Part shown: positions 35,901 through 47,960 of the stretch, piece by piece
Position numbering within the stretch: position 1 is the stretch's first letter
How the letters are laid out: every line of letters begins with the position of its first letter
NCBI RefSeq assembly: GCF_905147045.1
Contig: NC_065897.1
Location: 7,145,001 to 7,209,000 of the forward strand
From: Nymphalis io
Taxonomy: Eukaryota; Arthropoda; Insecta; Lepidoptera; Nymphalidae
Direction: 5' to 3'
DNA length: 64,000 nt
Notes under the pieces: generated by a model
Seen by the model: the letters and a program-made list of their open reading frames with translations, nothing else
Told to the model about the DNA's origin: nothing
The model's database searches: none
Translations under genes and position numbers: made by a program

Positions 35901-38900
35901 AGGGACATAACACGTTAGTTCCCAAGGTAGGCGGCGCAATGGTGATGTAAGCGATGATTAACATTTCTTACAATGCCAATGTCTATGGGCGTTGGTGACC
36001 ACTTACCATCAGGTGGCCCATATGCTCGTCCACCTTCCTATTCTATAAAAAAATTTAAAAAAATTAAATTACTTTGTCGAAACATGATTGTAATTGGTTC
36101 AATTAATGACTGAACGCTAAACTATATTCAATTAAATTACAGATCTGAAATCGGAATATACGTTAATATTTATTTTCAATTTATTTTTGTGCTAACAACG
36201 CAACATTTTTACAATATTATGATACTACATTAAAAAAAATTATCCCTTTCTTAGTTGTCCAATATTTTTATCCGTAACAAAGATACATACAGCATATTAT
36301 TTTTTCACTAACGCTAACTGCGATAGACGATCATTTTATGAGTATTTGTTAAGACCTCTGTCTGTCTGTGATTTAGTATTTATATCTGTCAGAATAAATA
36401 CGCCCCAATGTGCCTCAACTCTCGTGCACTGCAGTCCGGGCCCCGAAGTCGAACATAGACGACCATGTCAAAATTTGTATATTTCTTGTAAATATTTATC
36501 GAGTTTTCTTGTATTATCATGTAATAAAGTATAAAGGGAATGGACGAACGCTCTAGAGTTTTTAGGAAATAGACGTTGTAGCAGTAAAATAAAACTTCTT
36601 GAGAACGGTAGAACTGGTGGATTATGGTGGAATGATTTATTGAAAAACGGTACGAGTATATATACAAAAAGTGAAGTAAAAATTAACCAATCAGAATACA
36701 AGAAAAATATAAGTTGTAAAAATGTAAAAAAAAATAACAAATGCGAGCGTCCACATTAAAAGTGATTTTGATAGGCGCGTAAAAATCTGTTTTGCGTCTT
36801 ACTCCCGCGCTTAATTCCCCACTATCGACGATGCGCGACTGATTCTAAAAATACTCGTTTTACCGTACATTTATTTAGGAGGATTTTTTAGAGGATCTAT
36901 TCAAGATTTTGTGGTTTTTCGTTAAAAAAGCGCTCGACTCTATACAATTTATATTAAGCCCCGAACCCAACTAACCCTCTTCCCTCCCTCTGTGGTACTC
37001 CGCTGGTGATACAAAGCAAAATCGCCATGCTGGGGATTGACGTTCGCTGCGACCTTAGTCCAAGGGATTACATCGAGGCTGTTATAAAAACAGCTTCACG
37101 GAAACTCGGAGTTCTGAACAAGGTGCGGCGTTTTTTCACGCCACAACAACTGTGCCTGCTGTACAAAACACAGGTGCGGTCTTGCGTGGAATATTGCTCG
37201 CACCTTTGGGATGGCTCTGCTAAGTACCTAATGGAGGCCTTGGACCGGTTACAGCGACGTGCCGTACGCATTATTGGCGACGTAAAGGTCACAAACACCC
37301 TTGAACCTTTACAATTGCGTCGTGAGATAGCAGCACTGAGCGCTTTCTATCGACTGTATCACGGCGAGTGCTCTGAGGAATTATTCTCTCTAATTCCTGC
37401 TTCCCCCTTCCTTCTTAAGTCCACGCGAGCTGGTTCTCGATGTCACCGCCTAACTGTGACATCAATTCCATCGCGAACAAAGAAATTTGGCAACTCCTTT
37501 CTTTGTCGCACTTCCAAAAAATGGAATTCCTTACCAGCTCACGTGTTCCCCTCCTCTTACAACCCGGGTTCCTTCAAACGAGGCGTGAAGAGGCATCTTG
37601 CGGGCCGGCAAGGCGAAGGCGGCTAGTGCAGAACGTTTTTCCCGTCTGTACTGGCCGTCGTCGCGTTTGGACTCTACTACCACTTACCATCAGGTGGAGT
37701 AGAGTCATTTGCCCTTCCGGCAAATATATAAAATAACAAACTAAACCAAATATAAATTCCAAACGTGGCTATAACTGAAATATAAAAAAAAACTATAATA
37801 TATTGAGGTTGAAATAATAGCTGCCGTTGAGCTATTATTTAGCGTGTTTGTACAACAGGTAGAAAGCCCGGGCTTCGATAATTAATTTATTCTTTTAAGA
37901 GCTATTCATTGTTTCAAATTTCTATTTGCATATCGACGTATTGCTACAAATTCTTCGGCTACTTTAAGAACTACCTTAATTGTACGTCAACACCAAATCA
38001 TCATAAGAGCTACCTAAAATCAAATCGCTTTTTCATTTAACATAATCCGTCTAATTATTTTGAGAGGCATCTAGTATGACGTTTGATAACTACAGTAATA
38101 AAATATAATATTCGAACTACTTTTAACCTATTCGTATAAAGAAAATAAAAAATAGCACTTATTCGAGGACCTACCTCGATGTTAAAATAATAAAGTGTAG
38201 TTAATACTATTATAAATTAAAAAAAAAAATGACATATGTATAGTAAAAAAACAATAACATAACGGAAATCTAACACCCGATCTCGAAGCGAATTATATAT
38301 CTTCTAAAATAGACAAACTTACATAGCTTATTTTATTAAAATGAAATACTTAAACTGAATAAAAAAAAGTAAAAAAGTAAAATAATTAGGTATAAAACTT
38401 AAAAGATAATTAATATTATTTACTTATATTTGTATGTTGTGCATTGCCACATACAATACCTACAATATAAATATACTTTACACCAAAACAGGAAACAAAA
38501 AGAAATAACAAGGACATTAAAATAAAGCAACATAAGGCAGTCTTATTCTAAAACAACAATCTCTTCAGGCAAACTTTGGGTTCAGAGACATCTGAACAGA
38601 GGTTTCTGCAGGATGCTATCAAATCGATAAAAAATATAGTTACTCACACGTCAGTGTTACATAACAATATAATATTATCTTATGAGATGCAATTAATTGC
38701 GGCTTACATTCCAGCAATGAACGAGCTAAGAACGGCGTAATTTCCACAAATTTTGGAATCCACTATTAGAATATCCACCATGAAAAAGTGGTAAAATAAC
38801 TAGTAGTAATCCTAACTAATGGAAAAACAAATACACATAGCATTTTTAAGGTATTGCTCCTAACAGCAAAAATAATATTAAAAAAATCTAACCATATAAA

Positions 38901-39107
38901 ACAGGTACTTGGTAATCTATTCTTAAACAATATGTTTAATTTAAAGGCTCTACCCTAGTTTGATTAAAATATTATATTTGTGCTAAGAAATATGTATTAG
39001 AAAAACACACCGGTTGCACCTTATTATAAACTCACCTTTTTTCCGTTGACAAAAAACACTAACTCCGTTTCTCTTTGGCTAGGTATAAAATCTTCTATTT
39101 TTTTCAT
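29956..39107 (-). CDS. XDH: Xanthine dehydrogenase, copy B (8 exons, 1338 aa)
   Basis: Exons, in transcript order: 39107-39036, 35448-35294, 34748-32630, 32559-32251, 32173-31836, 31757-30953, 30780-30613, 30006-29956. Exons 2 and 4-8 have exactly the lengths of copy A (155, 309, 338, 805, 168, 51 nt), which shows tandem duplication. All cofactor motifs remain: GCGEGGCGAC, QCGFCTPG, GNLCRCTGYR, VVGNTEIGVEVKF, GGNIVTASPISDLNP, GFGGKE (E811), AFRGFG (R921) and GEPPLFL (E1270). Unlike copy A it reads GAQEH for GGQEH, RGFGAPK for RGFGGPQ, and SIGGIEMGQGLF for SHGGTEMGQGLH. The frame is intact, so it is not a pseudogene. Silkworm also carries two adjacent XDH genes; which copy here corresponds to which is not decided. 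An initiator-like TAGTCAGTACG lies near 39230 on the minus strand. Confidence 0.94.
30085..30350 (-). repeat. Interspersed repeat family B, diverged reverse copy in XDH copy B intron 7
   Basis: It keeps 'catcgtcaatgcgcca', 'aggctcactcgcccttcaaac' and 'aacaaagccctacca' in order, with gaps. It lies between exons 7 and 8. Confidence 0.65.
34837..35036 (-). repeat. Diverged family-A SINE in XDH copy B intron 2
   Basis: It reads 'aatgtcccaccgctgggcta', 'gctgctccaatgc', 'cacgatgtttttcttcacc' and 'gcttgcccaggtgtgg', matching the order of the full copies but with a rearranged middle. Confidence 0.6.
35808..36050 (+). repeat. Interspersed repeat family B, forward copy in XDH copy B intron 1
   Basis: It begins near 'gatattctaccgcc', continues 'gtattgttgtgttccggttt' and 'gccaatgtctatgggcgttg', and ends 'ctattctataaaaaaattta'. 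Confidence 0.7.
36958..37735 (+). mobile_element. 5'-truncated jockey-like LINE, reverse transcriptase C-terminus and 3' UTR
   Basis: An open frame from about 36958 to 37626 encodes the end of a non-LTR reverse transcriptase: MLGIDVRCDL, KLGVLNKVRRFF, LCLLYKTQVRSCVEYCSHLW, LDRLQRRAVRIIGD and KKWNSLPAHVFP. The catalytic domain and the endonuclease and gag-like parts are absent, so the insertion is dead, yet about 220 codons remain open, which suggests it is fairly young. The 3' UTR contains a strong stem-loop (37670-37706) and ends near 'ggcaaatatataaaataac'. It lies in intron 1 of XDH copy B. Confidence 0.88.
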
Positions 39108-40947
39108 ATTAATTATTATTCTTAATATGTTGTTATCAGAAAATATGTGTTCAGATAACCAGTTGACATTGCTACGCAATGAGCGTTCACTTCGCACGTG
39201 TTGAGATGTCGAAGGCTTACGTCGTACTGACTACTGTGAGTGGGACTATATTTTTTCTAAATTACTATTCGTAAACTTCAATGGAATAAAATATCATGTA
39301 TTCAATAATAACTTACATTATTATTTGCCTATACTATAATTATCCCATAAAGTGATGCAGACTGAACTGCAGAATAAAATCAGAATGAAAAAAAGTTAAA
39401 TAGTAAAATAATTAGGTGATACAGACTGAATTGCACCACTAACCATGGAATGCCTAAGATATCAATAAAACATGAGTTGCTTTATTTTTCATAAATCGAA
39501 TCTAGATTTGTAATTGCAATTCAACGGCAAAACACTGACATTCTTGCTACTATTTTTATTTTGGTCTTTTTATCGAAAATTCTCGTTGTTTACTGAAGTT
39601 ACCGTGCATAGTGGTAATTTAAAGTTGTATTGAACTAAGGTACTTATACTACATTGAATGTATAAAAAAAAAACTTGTATATTACAAATTTTTAATTTAT
39701 TTATTTCTTTCCATTCCATCCATTCAAATATTTGCATTCGTGTCTTTGATTGTTGACCTAATGTGAAACCTAACAATAAACAGAAACCTTTATCAAATTC
39801 GAGACGTATAAGACACTATAGATTATGGCTGGGCATATAGACAACTATTTCTACGATAATTAATTTTGTATTAAATGAACTTCTTTTAGTGATAAAAAAT
39901 GCGTATTTTATTCCTCCACTTTCAAACAAAACAACATATTATACAGTTGTATTTCTGTTTATAAATTTATTATTTTTAGGTACGTACTTATTAATTAATT
40001 GTTTGCTTTAGAACATACACCTTTTATCAAATCTTCGAAAGGGTTTATTATGTTTTGCTAAGATTATTATACTGTTCGTAAATATACAAGTACCGTTAAT
40101 TATTATTGTAATTGTCTTTAGCAAAAAAAATGTTTGACTACACACCAATGTGAGTGTTCGTAGTGCCGCTGCACCGATTAAGTTCGCAAGAATATATATA
40201 TTTTTATATTAATCTGTATGAATAGTGGTGCTCAGACATGTGCTATTGATTTCTCAGATTTAATATTATCTGCACAAACTTCTAATCTTACTTTCCAACG
40301 CCCAGTTCTTAATGCCATTTTCTATTATTCATTTCAATTGTATTGAACAGGCACATTATTATATTATTCTATTATTTCCAGCATCCAGTGTGACAAAACA
40401 AAATAAAGTATTTATCGAATGAATTGTTTTGTTTGTTTAGTATCCTTTTATATTGGATTTTTAAAATTTGCTTTCGTCTATTTGATATCCCGGCCTATCT
40501 CGTTGCTTCGGCTGATTTTTGATTTTCAACTGCATTACATAAGTGTTTCTACTATTTTATGTTGTATAAAAACACGAACAATAATAACAAATTTTTGTTT
40601 AAGTGATAATCACTGCAATCAAGCATAAGCTTTTTTACATACATAAAAACATCTTTTTCAAGAGTAGGTACCAAAATTGCGGAACACAGACAGTACCTTA
40701 TTTTAATATAAACAACTTAAATTTAATCTACATAAATACACTTTATCGGTGGTTCGCCAAGTTTAGTAATAACTTGTTCATGGCTGAAGCGAAACTAGAG
40801 TTGAGCTCAATTTCGAAGCGGTTAGTAAACGGCGGAAATATGTTCTAGATTCTGATGGGTAAACATCACGAGCCAGAAAACTAGGATATACGCATAGGTC
40901 AAATAAACCACAGTAAACACAAAGGTCTATTCTGCATTTCCTATCTC

Positions 40948-41142
40948 GCATTCGAGTCTGTGGAACCAGCTTTCGTCAGCGACATTTCCGAACCGATGTT
41001 ACATTAAAATCTTCAAGAAAAGAACTCATTACTTAAGGTCGGCAACGCACCTGCAAGACCGGCGTTGGTGTCCATGGGCGGTGGTAGTCACTCCATCAGT
41101 TGAGCCTCCTGCCCGCTTGCCACCCTCTTACATAAAAAAGGG
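40948..41142 (+). mobile_element. Relic of a non-LTR retrotransposon 3' end
   Basis: One frame reads SLWNQLSSATFPN then IKIFKKRTHYL, which matches the 'WNSLP..FP...FK' end of jockey-like reverse transcriptases. It is followed by 'ggcgttggtgtccatgggcgg' and 'gagcctcctgcccgcttgcc', a common lepidopteran LINE 3' UTR. Confidence 0.65.
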
Positions 41143-41460
41143 AGCACACACAGATAATAGCATCACTATGTTTTAATAATAGATTAACAAAGCACGAAAG
41201 TAGCACCAGCAAAATATAGTGCTTTTATTCTTTTTGCGAAACATCATTACGTTTACTATAAAATTATATTTAAATCAATAAGATTTGCGTTCCCACGAAC
41301 AATACTGCTTAGCTATATTTATGTTTATTAAAGTCGAATAAATTAGATGATGTAAAAACTGATTGTCTTTCATTGATTAATAATCAAGGACCTCAATATT
41401 GATTATTAATCCTGCATTGATAAAGGAATAAATAGTTTTTGTCATTTAATTACAGTACAA

Positions 41461-41739
41461 TAACAGCCTGTGAATGTTCATCTGCTGGGTTTAGGCCTCC
41501 TCTCCATTTTTGACGAGGTTTGGAGATTATTCCACCACGCGGCTCCAATGCGGGTTGATGAAATACACATGTGGCAGAATTTCAGTGAAATTAGACACAT
41601 GCAGGTTTCCTCACGATGCTTTCCTTCACCGTTAGGCACGAGATGAATTAAGCACATGAAAATTCAGTGGTGCTTGCCCGGGTTTGACCGACGATCATCG
41701 GTTAACATTCACACGATCTTACCACTGGGCCATCTCGGC
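41461..41739 (-). repeat. tRNA-derived SINE, family A
   Basis: It is a reverse copy running from 'taacagcctgtgaatgttc' to 'gggccatctcggc', with 'tgcttgcccgggtttga' as the B-box complement. Confidence 0.8.
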
Positions 41740-41805
41740 TAGGTTGTCATTTAATGAACATACTTTTTTTTGCATGGTATAAGAAATTGAGTAGTTAGTT
41801 TTTTT

Positions 41806-42095
41806 TTTATATAGAATAGGAAGGTGGACGAGCATATGGGCCACCTGATGGTATTTTAGTAGTCACCAAACGCCCTTAGACATTGGCATTGTAAGAAATG
41901 TCAACCATCGCTTATAGCCAATGCGCCACCAACCTTGGGCACTAAGATTTTATGTCCCTTGTGCCTGTAATTACACTGGCTCACTCACCCTTCAAACCGG
42001 AACACAACAACATCAAGTATTGCTGTTTTGCGGTAGAATATCTGATGAGTGGGTGGTACCTACCCAGACGAGCTTGCACAAAGCCCTACCACCAG
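41806..42095 (-). repeat. Interspersed repeat family B, near-complete reverse copy
   Basis: It begins 'atatagaataggaaggtgg', then 'catatgggccacctgatgg', 'ccttgtgcctgtaattacac' and 'gtgggtggtacctacccag', ending 'caaagccctaccaccagtt'. It is the most complete of the set. Confidence 0.75.
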
Positions 42096-42902
42096 TTCAA
42101 TTGTTTATACTATTTAAGGCTTAATATTTATTTAAGCTTAATATTTAATTAAGCGACAACAATGAAGGTATCATTGTTGTTTCGGACTATTTACCTATAC
42201 GTAAGTAAAATAAATTTGACAGTGCAAAACTTTTCATTTTGAAAACTGAATAATATTTTGACCACATTTCCACCTAAAAAAATCATTATTTTTCTTTGGA
42301 AATTTAATTTATGGGATGTATTTTTTGCACCTTAATGACACAAGACAGGATAGTTTCTTTATATTTGTAGATTGAAAAAAATGTATTTTATTTTATTATA
42401 TTATACCAAGAGCTTACATACTCTTGGTAAGTTAGCCATAACAACTATGAAATCATTCAAAGTGAAAGAACAATATGAGTAAATCAAACATAACCTGGCA
42501 ATGCACTTCTTTATTGTTTACAAAAAGATTTGATTTTATATAATAATGCTATCCTATAAATACATAACATATATAAAACGTCTACATGGTAGTTACTACT
42601 TATTATAAGTTATAATTACACAAATTAATCAAACAAAATATCATATATTCCAAACATAAAATATTTCTAGCACTGTTCATATAAGATTTACATGTAAATG
42701 ATCATTGTGATTTGCGATAGTTATTGCAATAATTTAATAAAAGAGACACTTATCCTTAATGATTATTATTCACCTTAGCCATTTATTGAAAATTACTAGT
42801 TCAAATAAATTATATATAAGGATTCTTGTTCATTATTTTTCTTTTAAGATTTTTAATATAACTGGAAGTTTTAATATTCTTATATATTTACAATTTAAGA
42901 TT

Positions 42903-42908
42903 TTTATT
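42903..42908 (-). terminator. Candidate polyadenylation signal of COX20
   Basis: AATAAA on the minus strand, 33 bp after the COX20 stop codon. Confidence 0.55.
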
Positions 42909-42940
42909 TCTATATTATTATGTGAAATCCTTTGTAAAGT

Positions 42941-44299
42941 TTAGACTGACTTTAAAATACCCTTGCTTTCTAATTCTTTTTCAACAACTGATCCTTCATA
43001 TCTTATCTTATCTTTAAGTGCTTCTTGCATTAATTGAGCATCAAATTTTTGCTTCGACCATTGATATCTACAATATGACCAAGTTACTAATGTACTAATA
43101 GCAAATGTGCCGACACCAATATGTTGTGACATAAGAGGTTTTGATGTTTTCAAAAATGAAGCTAGTCCCACACCAATTCCTGTAGCTATGCCATAAAGGA
43201 AACTCTCTCTGAAGCATGGAATTTTCGATACATCTCTTCCAAATATTTTCAAACCCTGAAAAAAAAAAATTATGAGAAATCGAAAATAAAATTAATACAT
43301 GCAGCTTTAGATTTTTATAAAAAAATTTTATACAATAATTTCTTAAATTGTAAGATCCTCTTTTTTGTAAGTAGCGTTTTGTTTGTAATGTTTTGTTTTT
43401 AATTTAAAAGAATTAAGTTTTCTAAAAAATTTTAAACATTTCTAATATCCTGTTTTATGTCTAGCATTTATATTTATTCTGGCATTGTGGAAATAAAGTC
43501 ATTGTCACATCAGTTTAGCTAGAAGACTTATCAGATGATAGAGCTTTAAAGATCTTTGTTTTTTAAAAATGAATTATAACTACATGTTGTCCAGATTTTT
43601 GATATAGTGTTTTCATAAATATTATAGAAACAGAATCATCATATTGCATCTAAATCAGATGAGTAGATTGAAATCATATTTAATAGTATTTTTGTACCTC
43701 AAACCTGTACAAATCTGTACTTGTAACTTAACCAAGTATTTTATCTATTAAAATAAAACCAAGTAAGACTCGTAGAGTCAGTATTTGGTCACTTAGTAAA
43801 GCTTGACGCACCGTGCCAATCTATTGTTATCTCTTTCCCATTTTATGAAAAAGTTGTTATACAGAACAAGTAGCTATCGGCAGTCATTTCATCCTCTTGT
43901 CAATATTCTATTTCCAATGTAAACACATTTCTGCAAGTTCACATTTATCCTACTTTCATTATGTACACATGTTCGTATTTAAATATCTATGCAGCATGAG
44001 GTATTTATATAAAAATATATCTACACAACAGATTTAAATTCTGCAAATAACAATTGCTATTGACTATTCTTCTCTTAATACCAGGAAACTTATATACAAT
44101 GAAAATGTAAAAAAGGTAGATGTTAAGTTCAACATTTTAAGTAAACATTCATCGACTGGATTATCTATTGCACATTTCTCTAAATGGTTCATAAGTAATA
44201 TTTTACTTTCTACGAGTAAAGTTATTAGATATGCAGATACATTACCCTTTTTTCTTCCTCGGGGTCTTCATCTAACATACTCTTCACAACTGTGTCCAT
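42941..44299 (-). CDS. COX20: Cytochrome c oxidase assembly protein COX20 (2 exons, 122 aa)
   Basis: Exons: 44299-44246 (18 codons) and 43255-42941; the join is phase 0 after an acidic N-terminus (DEDPEEEKR). COX20 (FAM36A in vertebrates) is a mitochondrial inner-membrane chaperone that stabilises newly made COX2 during complex IV assembly. The family signature IFGRDVSKIPCFRESFLYG opens exon 2. Two hydrophobic segments follow (about residues 35-55 and 65-83), then the YCRYQWSKQK motif and a charged, helical C-terminal tail. Length is close to the usual 110-120 aa. It has no evident relation to the adjacent XDH genes. A good AATAAA follows the stop. Confidence 0.93.
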
Positions 44300-44782
44300 G
44301 TTTTAGTAATTTCAAGTAGTCTTAATAGAAAATTACAAATATTCCAATTAAAAAATAGGACAAGAATAAGTGTTAAAATCAAACTTCAGAGAAAAAATCA
44401 AATGACAATGACAATGACAAAAGTATTTTTTTTTTTATTTTGAAAGGTAGTTCAAGTATTGCAGTCTATGACAAACGCATAAAAACTCTAACGCTTTTAA
44501 ATTACACGTAGGGCCTAGGTATGTATTCGGCCAACATTGAACCAGTATACTAACTGGGTCACGAAACCAAAAATGATTATTAAATAAATAATAAAATATT
44601 TAAGTATTAATTTACTAAATATTTGATTTATTTCACTGTCATGCCGTTACCAGAATGCTAAGCCGTCAACTATGCCCGTCATCTGAAGGGAGCACTTGCA
44701 AGAGGTTTAACGCTTTGTGAATTTTCTATCAAATATTGAACTATGAAAACATTAAAATGATTTTATTTGTACTTTTAAGTTT

Positions 44783-44855
44783 AAATGGTCCGTTGGCGCA
44801 GTTGGCAGTGACCCTGCCTTTCACTGCGGGTTCGATTTCTGTCGCTAGTCTATAC
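44783..44855 (+). repeat. tRNA-like SINE head fragment
   Basis: It has TTGGCGCAGTTGG as an A-box-like site and CGGGTTCGATTTC as a B-box-like site 25 bp later. It lacks a folding cloverleaf, so it is a SINE head rather than a tRNA gene. Confidence 0.55.
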
Positions 44856-46265
44856 ATAATATACTCAATATTATGTATAAAAGTTTTTATTATGCATATA
44901 AAATTATATTATGTGTGTATCAGTCTGTTACCTCAAATATTATTTAATAACACATATTTTTCATAATTGCATATTTCATGTGACAATAATTTATAACCAG
45001 TAACGAAAAATTAAATTAATTTACATAATATCAGTGGTATTATATATGCAAAAAAAAGAAAAAAATATTTTTTTTTTAATCTTTGCATGATATTGTTTTC
45101 GAATTTTGTTAAGTTATATTAATGCAGATTATAACAGAAAGGTATTTCAATTTAACTTTCTAGCGGTTGTCACTTGTCAGTATCGCAAAAATTGGCAATT
45201 AGTATTTATGACTTCTGACATTTACCTTTAGCGATTTTCTTAATTTTCTGTCGCTAAAAACGATTTTTTATCGAAGTTTATTTCCCGTCTATTTTGATAT
45301 AAATTCTGTGCGAATAAAATATCTATCTATGATATTTGTTGTCTTTCGTATTAAATCAGTAACTCTGTGATACACTAAGCAAACGTGGGTGCTCTTTTGG
45401 TAAACTCAAACAGCTTTTCACTTGATTTATTCACGTAAAAATTGTAATTGCTCTCATAAGCAGTGGTTATCTAATATTATCACTATGGACCAGTAAAAAC
45501 TATACCTATCTTCAATATATGACAGGTAAGTCGTACTTTTTCAATAACTTCTTATCATAGGTATTAAGTATAGTTGCTTTCTAATCGTTATCGCAATCCA
45601 CGCCAGGCCTTTTTTTATAAGTACTTTTAGTTACATGTACCTCAAAAAAAAATTGAACCAGACAAAATCATACGAATGAAATATGTAACAACAAACTTAC
45701 ATAATAAAAATGTTAAATTAAAATAAATAACATTTGTATTAACTGAATTGTTATTTTGAAGATATCCATAAATGACCCAATTGTTAAATATTAATAACAT
45801 TAAAAAATTTGGATTAGTGATACTATTTTATCATTATAATAAATGTCAAATTATCTGTAGAGTAAATATTTTATGGTAAATGTTTTAATATAACATTTAA
45901 TACTTTGTTATTTAAATTTGATTGCTGCTGTCAGTACTTAACTTAAATGTAATTAAATCATTTTCTTAAATATAAATATTTATTAAATTCTGATTTTTAT
46001 GTAGCAAATCCTTCTCTTTCTCTCTATATATTGTAAAGTTCATATAAAACATTCGTAAAATTATTATTAATGCAAAAATGTGTTTAAAGAAATAGCAATA
46101 AAACCAATACAAAGAATAAAAAAATGACAAAAAATAAAAAAATACATTTCAATGTATCAACTCCAGCAACATATTTTATTTAAGTCAATCCATTAGTTGA
46201 ATTGCTTAAAATTAACTTATAATGAAAAAGAAGTAAATCATTTATATGTATGAATTGATTATATA

Positions 46266-46545
46266 TTATAGGAATAGGTTGGTGGATGAGCAAGGGGGAT
46301 GGTATGTGGTCACCAGCACTCATAGACATTGTAAGATTGTATTTTAAGAGATGTTAACCATAGCTTACATTGCCAATGTGCCACCAACCTTGGGAACTAA
46401 TTTATTATATCCCTTATGCCTGTAATTACACTGGTTCACACACCCTTCAAACCAGAATACAACAATACCAAGTACTGCTGTTTTGCTGTAGAATACCTTT
46501 GCTACCAGCCAAGCTTGCATAAAGCCCCACCACCAGTAAGAGCTG
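46266..46545 (-). repeat. Interspersed repeat family B, reverse copy
   Basis: It reads 'tataggaataggttggtgg', 'cttacattgccaatgtgcca', 'gcctgtaattacactgg' and 'ataaagccccaccacca'. It abuts the next SINE directly. Confidence 0.7.
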
Positions 46546-46551
46546 ACATAC

Positions 46552-46925
46552 TGATTAGCTGACTGAGCTAGGGAACCTGGTCAGTCTTACAGCCACAGAT
46601 CCAAATGTCCTCGTTCAAATCCCGAGAGGCTCATAAACAATCATTATGTTCCTTTGAAAAATTCCCAATACCCACGAAGTGACTGTAGATGTCAGTGTTT
46701 ACACTTTCAGGCCTGCATTACAATTTCAGAGCTTGCTGCCTGAAATCATATAGAATTATTTGTTCTGCATCATAACATTGAATTGTGAGAATAATGGTGT
46801 AAAGAGTGCATTAATCGTGTTTACGTAGATACTTGTGCACTACAAAATCCCACATAATCATTATGACATCAAGCATCATCATATTTAGCTGAAATTGTAT
46901 ATATATTTAATTGTGTTATCTATAA
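46552..46925 (+). repeat. Second tRNA-derived SINE family, diverged copy
   Basis: The head is 'gagctagggaacctggtcag' with B-box-like CGTTCAAATCCCG. The body contains 'agtgcattaatcgtgttta' and 'cttgtgcactacaaaatccc', matching the order of a widespread lepidopteran SINE that I know by its 'cttgtgcactataatat' end. Confidence 0.65.
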
Positions 46926-47519
46926 TCTAAATAAAATTTTAAAACATGTATAATATGTCCATTTTGAGGATACCTTAGCAACCGAGTTTCGTTCGTCTCT
47001 AAGAATAAAATAATTACAAAATTTTAATTTATTTATTTTAAAAATTGCATTTTTCTCAAATATAAATATATAATATATTTAGCATTCAAAAGTGAAAACT
47101 GATTTTATAAAAACTTCGAATTGGTCTTTTTTTAAAATAGAACACAAATCATACAAATTGATGTAAATAAATCACTCAATTACTCTTAAAATTCCAAATA
47201 ACACATTAAAAGCATCACAAGTTGCACTAATTATTAATTAATTACTTTACCTTTTTGTCTGTCTGTGTTTTTTAACCAAGCTGTCATTTGGACCAAGGAG
47301 TATCCTAACTCGGCCGTTCCAAATATCGCCACGTCCTCGTTGCACAGAATCGTTGACTTGGCTTGAAGAAGTCACCACATATCCCGAACGAGCCAGAACA
47401 TTTAGCGTAAGGATCCAGGTCTACCGACAATAGTTCTGCTCTTGGATAACATTCGTCATTATGTAAAACATTAGCATATCTACGAATATACTACAATTCG
47501 CATAGCCAGTAAAGTAATA

Positions 47520-47558
47520 CACAGAACAGTAAAAATTAACTATTTTTACTGTTCTGTG
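47520..47558. repeat. Perfect 17-bp-arm hairpin
   Basis: The arms are CACAGAACAGTAAAAAT and its exact complement, separated by the loop TAACT. Confidence 0.9.
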
Positions 47559-47706
47559 CACACACAGCAAATTAGTAAAACAAAAATAACAACTGAGAGC
47601 GCTTATTACTAATTTTCACCATTACCACCTTAAATATCTTTATGGCCACCTTAAATATTTTTTATGACCAAAGCAGCAGATAGAAGGCGTCCCAACTGTC
47701 TGAAAG

Positions 47707-47960
47707 GACCACACGTCCATCATGACCAAACGTCAACAAAGACCATACTTCTTCTAAGACCATACGTCTACCATGACCAAACGTCAATAAAAGACCGAGC
47801 ATTTTCCAGGACCACACGTTCACCATGACCAAATGTCAATGAAGACCATTCGTCTTCCAAGACCACACGTCTACCATGACCAAAAGTCCAACAGCGCTAC
47901 CCATCAGTGAAGATCACGCGTCTATCAGCACCAACCATCAGTTAAAATCACGTATCTTCT
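47707..47960. repeat. 51-bp minisatellite, about five diverged units
   Basis: Unit starts at 47708, 47759, 47811, 47862 and 47913 each open with ACCACACGT-like sequence followed by 'ccatgaccaaacgtcaa'. Spacing is 51, 52, 51 and 51 bp. Each unit itself contains two half-repeats beginning GACCA. Stops and the 52-bp step prevent a long frame, so it is not protein-coding. Confidence 0.85.

Larger units (their letters stand above)
39108..42940. other. Intergenic region between XDH copy B and COX20
   Basis: It contains the upstream region of XDH copy B, a LINE 3' relic (40948-41142), a family-A SINE (41461-41739) and a family-B repeat (41806-42095). No supported gene was found. Confidence 0.5.

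Noticed and set aside
36389..36740. Overlapping minus-strand open frames in XDH copy B intron 1
   Set aside because: They are hydrophobic, low-complexity AT-rich translations with no domain or splice support.
37068..37298. Minus-strand open frame inside the LINE fragment
   Set aside because: It is the antisense shadow of the reverse transcriptase C-terminus, which has clear family motifs on the plus strand.
17794..39107. Aldehyde oxidase instead of xanthine dehydrogenase for the two molybdenum enzymes
   Set aside because: RREDDISIV, FRGFGGPQ (copy A) and the exon-by-exon match to XDH sequence favour XDH; aldehyde oxidases have different residues at these sites.
44783..46640. tRNA genes suggested by A-box/B-box matches
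   Set aside because: Neither match folds as a complete cloverleaf with acceptor stem; both continue into SINE-like bodies.
47707..47960. CRISPR array or protein repeat
   Set aside because: Units are diverged, contiguous without unique spacers, and broken by stops and a 52-bp step. The host is an insect.
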